Source of the DNA: Comamonadaceae bacterium UBA4962
GTDB lineage: Bacteria; Pseudomonadota; Gammaproteobacteria; Burkholderiales; Burkholderiaceae_C
Direction of reading: 5' to 3'
DNA length: 34,692 nucleotides
NCBI GenBank assembly: GCA_002397315.1
Contig: DHAE01000019.1
Coordinates: 1 to 34,692, forward strand
Shown: positions 30,669 through 34,692 of the stretch, one piece after another
How the letters are laid out: each line of letters starts with the position of its first letter
Position numbering within the stretch: the stretch's first letter is position 1
Program-made: the position numbers and the translations under genes
The notes under the pieces: model-generated
The model's database searches: none
The model's input: the letters and a program-made list of their open reading frames with translations, nothing else
What the model was told of the DNA's origin: nothing

Positions 30669-32510
30669 TCAGAGCACCTCGCTCGCGAAATCCGCGAGCC
30701 GCGAGCGTTCGCCGCGGGCGAGCGTGATGTGACCGCTGTGCGGCCAGCCCTTGAAGCGGTCGACGGCGTAGGTGAGGCCCGAGGAGCCTTCGGTGAGGTA
30801 GGGCGTGTCGATCTGCGCGAGGTTGCCCATGCAGATGATCTTCGTGCCCGGGCCCGCGCGCGTGATCAGCGTCTTCATCTGCTTGGGCGTCAGGTTCTGC
30901 GCCTCGTCGATGATGACGTACTTGTTGAGGAAGGTGCGCCCGCGCATGAAGTTCATGCTCTTGATCTTGATGCGGCTGCGGATCAGCTCGTTGGTCGCCG
31001 CGCGGCCCCATTCGCCGGCGTTGCCGCCGTCGCCCTTGGCGAGGAATTCGAGGTTGTCGTCGAGCGCGCCCATCCACGGGCCCATCTTCTCTTCCTCGGT
31101 GCCCGGCAGGAAGCCGATGTCCTCGCCCACGCTCACGGTGGCGCGGGTCATGATGATCTCGGTGTAGCGGCGGTCGTCCAGCACCTGGGTGAGCCCCGCG
31201 GCGAGCGCCATCAGCGTCTTGCCGGTGCCGGCCGTGCCGGTGAGCGTGACGAAGTCAACCTCCGGATCCATGAGCAGGTTCATCGCGAAGTTCTGCTCGC
31301 GGTTGCGCGTGTTCACGCCCCAGACGGTGTTCTTGGCCGAGCCGTAGTCCTTGAGGGTCTGCAGCACCGCGGTCTTGTCGCGGATCTCGGTCACGCGGGC
31401 GTACAGGCTGGGCTCGCCGGGCGCCTCGAAGTACACGAACTGGTTGATCATGAGCTGCGGCACCACCGGCCCGCCGATGCGGTAGTAGGTGTGCGCGCCC
31501 TGCTGCCAGCTCTCCACGTTCTTGCCCGTCCGGGTCCAGAAGTCGGCCGGCAGCGCCAGCAGGCCGGAATAGAGCAGATCGCCGTCTTCCAGGGCCTTGT
31601 CGTTCTGGTAGTCCTCGGCATTCAGGCCCAGCGCACGGGCCTTCACGCGCATGTTGATGTCCTTGGACACCAGCACGACCTCGCGCGGCGCGTACTTCTG
31701 GCTCAGCGCTTCCACCACGCCCAGGATCTGGTTGTCGGCCTTCCCCACGGGCAGGCTGGTGGGCAGCTGGTAGTCCAGCGGCTCGGTCTGGAAGTACAGG
31801 CAGCCGCCGGCCGCGCGCTGGCCGGTGGAATCGAGCTTGAGGCCGCGGGCGATGTCGGCGCCCTGGGTGGCGACGAGCTGGTCGAGCGTGCGGCTGGCCT
31901 GCCGGCCGTTGCGCGCGACTTCGGTCATGCCCTTCTTGTGGCCGTCGAGCTCCTCCAGCACGATCATGGGCAGGAAGATGTCGTGCTCTTCGAAGCGGAA
32001 GAGGCTGGTCGGGTCGTGCAGCAGCACGTTGGTGTCCAGCACGAACATCTTCGTGGGGCCGGTGCCGCGTGCCTTGCGCGGGCGGGCGGCGGCCTGCGGG
32101 GTGGGCACCGGCGCGGCGGCCGTGCGGGGCATCGCGGTATCGGATGCGGGTGCGCGTGCGGCCATGGGGGCGGCGGCAGGCGCAGGGGCCGCGCCCGGGC
32201 GCTTGGCGGCGGTGCGCCGTGCGCCGGTGGCGGGTGCCGTCACCTCGGCGGCGGGTGCCGGCACGGCGGCCGGATCTGCCGCGGCGCTGCGGCCGCGGGA
32301 GCGGTTGCTGCCGGTGGCCGAGGCGCGCGGAGTCTTCGCAGCGCCCTGGCGGGGTGCGGAAGCGCGGTCATCCGCCAGCGCGGGGGCTGCGGGCGCGGCG
32401 TCCTGGGTTTCTTCGGTGTCGGAATCTTCCCTGCGGGACTTGGGCGTAGCGCGGAAAGCATGCGGAGAAAGCAGGGCGGCGCGTTTCGTCGGTGCGGGGG
32501 GCAGGGGCAT
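30669..32510 (-). CDS. PIN domain-PhoH family ATPase
   Basis: A 613-residue two-domain protein of the PhoH2 type, in which a PIN ribonuclease domain is fused to a PhoH helicase-like ATPase; characterised mycobacterial relatives unwind and cleave RNA. Residues 1-150 are an Ala/Pro/Arg-rich, apparently disordered extension. The PIN domain (about 154-300) shows MFVLDTNVLLHD (D159), VLEELDGHKKG (E187/E188) and VSKDINMRVKA (D283), all expected acidic residues. The ATPase (about 400-613) has Walker A GTAGTGKT (425-432), MTRATVSVGEDIGFLPG and Walker B YVIIDEAQNLTPKQMKTLITRAG. ATG at 32508-32510. A terminator for the upstream bcp gene precedes it, and the unknown membrane protein follows after 3 nt. 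Confidence 0.93.
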   Translation of the reverse strand: MPLPPAPTKRAALLSPHAFRATPKSRREDSDTEETQDAAPAAPALADDRASAPRQGAAKTPRASATGSNRSRGRSAAADPAAVPAPAAEVTAPATGARRTAAKRPGAAPAPAAAPMAARAPASDTAMPRTAAAPVPTPQAAARPRKARGTGPTKMFVLDTNVLLHDPTSLFRFEEHDIFLPMIVLEELDGHKKGMTEVARNGRQASRTLDQLVATQGADIARGLKLDSTGQRAAGGCLYFQTEPLDYQLPTSLPVGKADNQILGVVEALSQKYAPREVVLVSKDINMRVKARALGLNAEDYQNDKALEDGDLLYSGLLALPADFWTRTGKNVESWQQGAHTYYRIGGPVVPQLMINQFVYFEAPGEPSLYARVTEIRDKTAVLQTLKDYGSAKNTVWGVNTRNREQNFAMNLLMDPEVDFVTLTGTAGTGKTLMALAAGLTQVLDDRRYTEIIMTRATVSVGEDIGFLPGTEEEKMGPWMGALDDNLEFLAKGDGGNAGEWGRAATNELIRSRIKIKSMNFMRGRTFLNKYVIIDEAQNLTPKQMKTLITRAGPGTKIICMGNLAQIDTPYLTEGSSGLTYAVDRFKGWPHSGHITLARGERSRLADFASEVL

Positions 32511-32551
32511 GGTGCGGGCCTCGGGAAGACGGGAAGGGATCGATCAGAAAG

Positions 32552-32581
32552 CAAAAAGCCGCCTGGAGACCGAGGCGGCTT
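32552..32581 (-). terminator. Rho-independent terminator after the peroxiredoxin gene
   Basis: Arms AAGCCGCCT (32556-32564) and AGGCGGCTT (32573-32581), 9 bp, 8-nt loop, followed on the minus strand by five T (32553-32557). It lies about 100 nt after the bcp stop and only 42 nt before the phoH ATG. Confidence 0.85.
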
Positions 32582-32683
32582 GGTGGGGGCTGGGGGGCGT
32601 TGCGTCGTGCAGCAGCATTGAAACCATTATGCACGGTTGCCGTGGCACTCCCGGCGCGGCGCGGTGGGCGCCTCTGTAGGCAG

Positions 32684-33169
32684 TCAGGCCGCCTTCTTGA
32701 GCGCCTTGATGGACTTCACGGCCTTGAGGACTTCGTCCACGTGGCCCGGCACCTTCAGGCCGCGCCATTCCTGCACGAGCACGCCGTCGGGGCCGACGAG
32801 GAAGGTGCTGCGCTCGATGCCCTTGACCTTCTTGCCGTACATGATTTTGTTCTTGACCACGCCGAACATGTGGCACATTTTCTCTTCGGTGTCGGCGATG
32901 AGTTCGAAGGGCAGCTCGAGCTTTTCCTTGAAATCGTCATGCGACTTCATGTTGTCGCGCGACACGCCGAACACGGCGGCGCCGGCCTTCGCGAAGTCCT
33001 CGTACTTGTCCCGGAACTGCATGGCCTCGGTGGTGCATCCGGGGGTGTTGTCCTTGGGGTAGAAGTACAGGATCAGGATCTGGCCGAGGTGCGATGTGTT
33101 CGAGACCTTGATGCCACCGGTCGCGTTGGCTTCGAATTCGGGGAGGGGTTTGTTGACAACGATCGCCAT
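32684..33169 (-). CDS. bcp: Peroxiredoxin, Bcp/PrxQ family
   Basis: Thiol peroxidase that reduces hydrogen peroxide and organic peroxides. The 161-residue thioredoxin-fold protein carries the peroxidatic cysteine C45 in YPKDNTPGCTTEA and the helper Arg in the WRGLKVPGH region. The resolving cysteine that many Bcp proteins have five residues later is a methionine here (M50); the only other cysteine is C99, so this copy may use a one-cysteine mechanism or a different partner thiol. ATG at 33167-33169 (MAIVVNKPLPEFEANATGG). Followed by a terminator; a -10 box about 90 nt upstream suggests a single-gene unit. Confidence 0.95.
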   Translation of the reverse strand: MAIVVNKPLPEFEANATGGIKVSNTSHLGQILILYFYPKDNTPGCTTEAMQFRDKYEDFAKAGAAVFGVSRDNMKSHDDFKEKLELPFELIADTEEKMCHMFGVVKNKIMYGKKVKGIERSTFLVGPDGVLVQEWRGLKVPGHVDEVLKAVKSIKALKKAA

Positions 33170-33256
33170 GGCACTTCAATCTTTGATGTAGTCGTTGAAA
33201 AGCCGGAGGAGTTGTGTGTTATTGCTCTTGGGAAAGGCCTCCGACCGCAACCCGTA

Positions 33257-33262
33257 ATTTTA
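33257..33262 (-). promoter_or_regulatory. Candidate -10 box of bcp
   Basis: TAAAAT (minus strand) in GGTAAAATTACG, about 88 nt before the bcp ATG. It lies in the relatively AT-rich gap between bcp and the Mth938-like gene. The -35 region (around 33280-33285) is a poor match. Confidence 0.4.
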
Positions 33263-33342
33263 CCTTGAAACGGACTCTTTCGCGAATCGCAGGTCTGTAA
33301 CCAAGATCCACGCGCGTTTCACGGCATGGAGTGCCCGGCCGC

Positions 33343-33720
33343 TCACGCAGCGGGCTCGAGCAGCAGGGCGGCCACGACGTTGCGGCCCTCGCCCGCGAGG
33401 ATGTTGTAGGTGCGGCAGGCGGCCTGCGTGTCCATGGTTTCCAGTCCGATGCGCCGGGCCATCAGCGGGCGCAGCCAGGCGGGCGGCGGAAAGCGGTTGC
33501 GCTGGCCGCTGCCGAAGATGACCACCTCGGCATCGAATTCGGCGAGCACCGCGAAGTGCTCGGCCGTGAGTTCTTCGAAACTGCTGCAGTGCCATTCGCG
33601 GCGCTCTCCGCGCGAGCCGATCACCACGCTCGCGGTGAGCTTTTCCCCATCCACCGCGACCCAGTCCGGGCCGTAGGCGCTGATCGTCTGGGTGTCGGAG
33701 CGGTCGGGCTGGAATTTCAT
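33343..33720 (-). CDS. Mth938-like domain-containing protein
   Basis: A 125-residue soluble protein of the Mth938-like (DUF498) family, related to mitochondrial NDUFAF3. The start MKFQPDRSDTQTISAYGPDWVAVDGEKL, the central VIFGSGQRNRFPPPAWLRPLMARRIGLETMDTQAACRTYNILAGEGRNVVAALLLEP and the length match the family. Its bacterial role is not established; the eukaryotic relative helps assemble respiratory complex I. ATG at 33718-33720 with the conserved N-terminus; the open frame upstream is not conserved. It is divergent from alaA, with a TATAAT box on its strand about 95 nt upstream, and precedes bcp on the same strand by about 170 nt. Confidence 0.88.
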   Translation of the reverse strand: MKFQPDRSDTQTISAYGPDWVAVDGEKLTASVVIGSRGERREWHCSSFEELTAEHFAVLAEFDAEVVIFGSGQRNRFPPPAWLRPLMARRIGLETMDTQAACRTYNILAGEGRNVVAALLLEPAA

Positions 33721-33814
33721 GGAAGTGCTCGTGGAAGGGGGTGATTCCTGCCGCGGCACGCGCGCCGCACCGGGGCGCGGACGGGTGGGGGAAGGGTCTT
33801 GGAACTGTGGTCAA

Positions 33815-33820
33815 ATTATA
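33815..33820 (-). promoter_or_regulatory. Candidate -10 box of the Mth938-like gene
   Basis: A perfect TATAAT on the minus strand, about 95 nt before the ATG at 33720. The expected -35 region is GC-rich and a poor match. The gap between this gene and alaA is the only place for both promoters. Confidence 0.45.
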
Positions 33821-33921
33821 GGTTTCGCCAGAGAGGCTATGCCTGCTGGCGGGGTATCCGGCCCCCTGGCCGCCACTCTTCCTTTAGGCCCGCAGCAGCG
33901 TCCGCCCGCGCGGGCCCCCGC

Positions 33922-34692
33922 ATGATGAAGACGATCCACAAATCCGCGAAGCTCAATAACGTTCTCTACGATGTGCGGGGCCCGATCGTGGATGCGGCCA
34001 AGCAGATGGAGGACGAGGGCCAGAAGATCATCAAGCTCAACATCGGCAACCTCGCGCCCTTCGGGTTCGACGCTCCGGAAGAGATCCAGCAGGACATGAT
34101 CCGCAACCTGCCGAACTCGGCGGGTTACTCGGACAGCAAGGGCATCTTCGCGGCGCGCAAGGCCGTGATGCACTACAGCCAGCAGCAGGGCGTGAAGGGC
34201 GTGACGCTCGACGACATCTACCTGGGCAACGGCGCGAGCGACCTGATCACCATGGCCACCAACGCGCTGCTCGACGACGGCGACGAGCTGCTGGTGCCCG
34301 CGCCCGACTACCCGCTCTGGACGGCGGCCGCGAGCCTGTCCGGCGGCCGGCCGGTGCACTACCTGTGCGACGAGGCCAACGGCTGGATGCCGAACCTCGA
34401 CGACATCCGCGCCAGGATCACGCCGCGCACCAAGGGCCTGGTGGTGATCAACCCCAACAATCCCACGGGCGCGCTCTACTCCGACGAACTGCTGCGCGCG
34501 CTGGTGCAGATCGCGCGCGAGCACGGCCTCGTGCTGCTGGCCGACGAGGTGTACGACAAGGTGCTCTACGACGGCGAGCGCCACACGGCCATGGCGAGCC
34601 TGTCGTCCGACGTGCTCACGCTCACCTTCAACTCGCTCTCCAAGGCCTACCGCTCGTGCGGCTACCGCGCCGGCTGGATGGTGGTGTCGGGC
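33922..34692 (+). CDS. alaA: Glutamate-pyruvate (alanine) aminotransferase, N-terminal part, cut by window edge
   Basis: PLP enzyme making alanine from pyruvate and glutamate. The visible 257 codons start MMKTIHKSAKLNNVLYDVRGPI and follow E. coli AlaA closely: LKLNIGNLAPFGFDAPEEI, NLPNSAGYSDSKGIFAARKAVMHY, LGNGASDLI, LVPAPDYPLWTAAASLSGG, VVINPNNPTGALYS, LADEVYDKVLYD and the PLP-lysine motif FNSLSKAYR (K241). The gene continues beyond the window. Two ATG codons stand in a row at 33922 and 33925; neither has a recognisable Shine-Dalgarno sequence, and a perfect GC palindrome (33904-33915) lies just upstream. Divergent from the Mth938-like gene. Confidence 0.94.
   Translation, partial: MMKTIHKSAKLNNVLYDVRGPIVDAAKQMEDEGQKIIKLNIGNLAPFGFDAPEEIQQDMIRNLPNSAGYSDSKGIFAARKAVMHYSQQQGVKGVTLDDIYLGNGASDLITMATNALLDDGDELLVPAPDYPLWTAAASLSGGRPVHYLCDEANGWMPNLDDIRARITPRTKGLVVINPNNPTGALYSDELLRALVQIAREHGLVLLADEVYDKVLYDGERHTAMASLSSDVLTLTFNSLSKAYRSCGYRAGWMVVSG

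Noticed and set aside
30222..32621. 799-codon open frame on the plus strand opposite phoH
   Set aside because: Antisense shadow rich in Gly/Ala/Arg/His; it even runs through the bcp terminator region.

Overview
The window reads as a chromosomal stretch of a high-GC betaproteobacterium of the order Burkholderiales, most likely family Comamonadaceae and close to Acidovorax/Paracidovorax. This placement is an inference from gene order (rpsF-priB-rpsR-rplI-dnaB; LysR-leuC-entericidin-leuD-leuB; asd-fimV-truA-trpF-trpB-trpA-accD; grpE-dnaK-dnaJ), from protein sequence character and from strongly G+C-biased third codon positions. No tRNA, rRNA, CRISPR array, transposase or integrase was recognised. 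Coding density is high and almost every gene is a recognisable chromosomal gene.

Layout. 1-821 (-): 5' part of lysS. 881-6578 (-): a tightly packed five-gene surface-glycan operon (GT4 glycosyltransferase, membrane polyprenyl-phosphate sugar transferase, two more glycosyltransferases, flippase-like membrane protein), downstream of a LON-substrate-binding-domain gene (6622-7293, -). 7369-7917 (+): YggT-family membrane protein. 8025-15765 (-): fimV-truA-trpF-trpB-trpA-accD, with a REP-like palindromic element between trpA and accD and a terminator after accD. 16029-17159 (-): asd, with a possible leaderless 34-codon ORF in its leader region; then an SDR oxidoreductase (17468-18232, -). 18386-22755 (-): leucine operon leuC, entericidin-like lipoprotein, leuD, leuB, preceded by a LysR regulator and closed by a strong terminator.

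22950-26856 (-): grpE-dnaK-dnaJ heat-shock operon with a recognisable sigma-32-type promoter, a strong hairpin between dnaK and dnaJ, and a terminator. Divergently, 27096-28558 (+): rpsF, priB, rpsR, rplI with promoter and terminator, then dnaB (28764-30185, +). 30258-33720 (-): a small coiled-coil membrane protein just after a PIN-PhoH ATPase, then bcp-type peroxiredoxin and a Mth938-like protein. 33922-34692 (+): 5' part of alaA, cut by the window edge.

The genes serve translation (lysS, ribosomal proteins, truA), amino-acid synthesis (trp, leu, asd, alaA), fatty-acid initiation (accD), replication (dnaB, priB), protein folding (grpE/dnaK/dnaJ) and envelope functions (fimV, glycan cluster, entericidin-like lipoprotein). 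I see no clear-cut undescribed defence or mobile system. The most promising places for something undescribed are the polymerase-less glycan operon, the unnamed membrane protein coupled to PhoH, the lipoprotein inside the leucine operon, and the small ORF ahead of asd.
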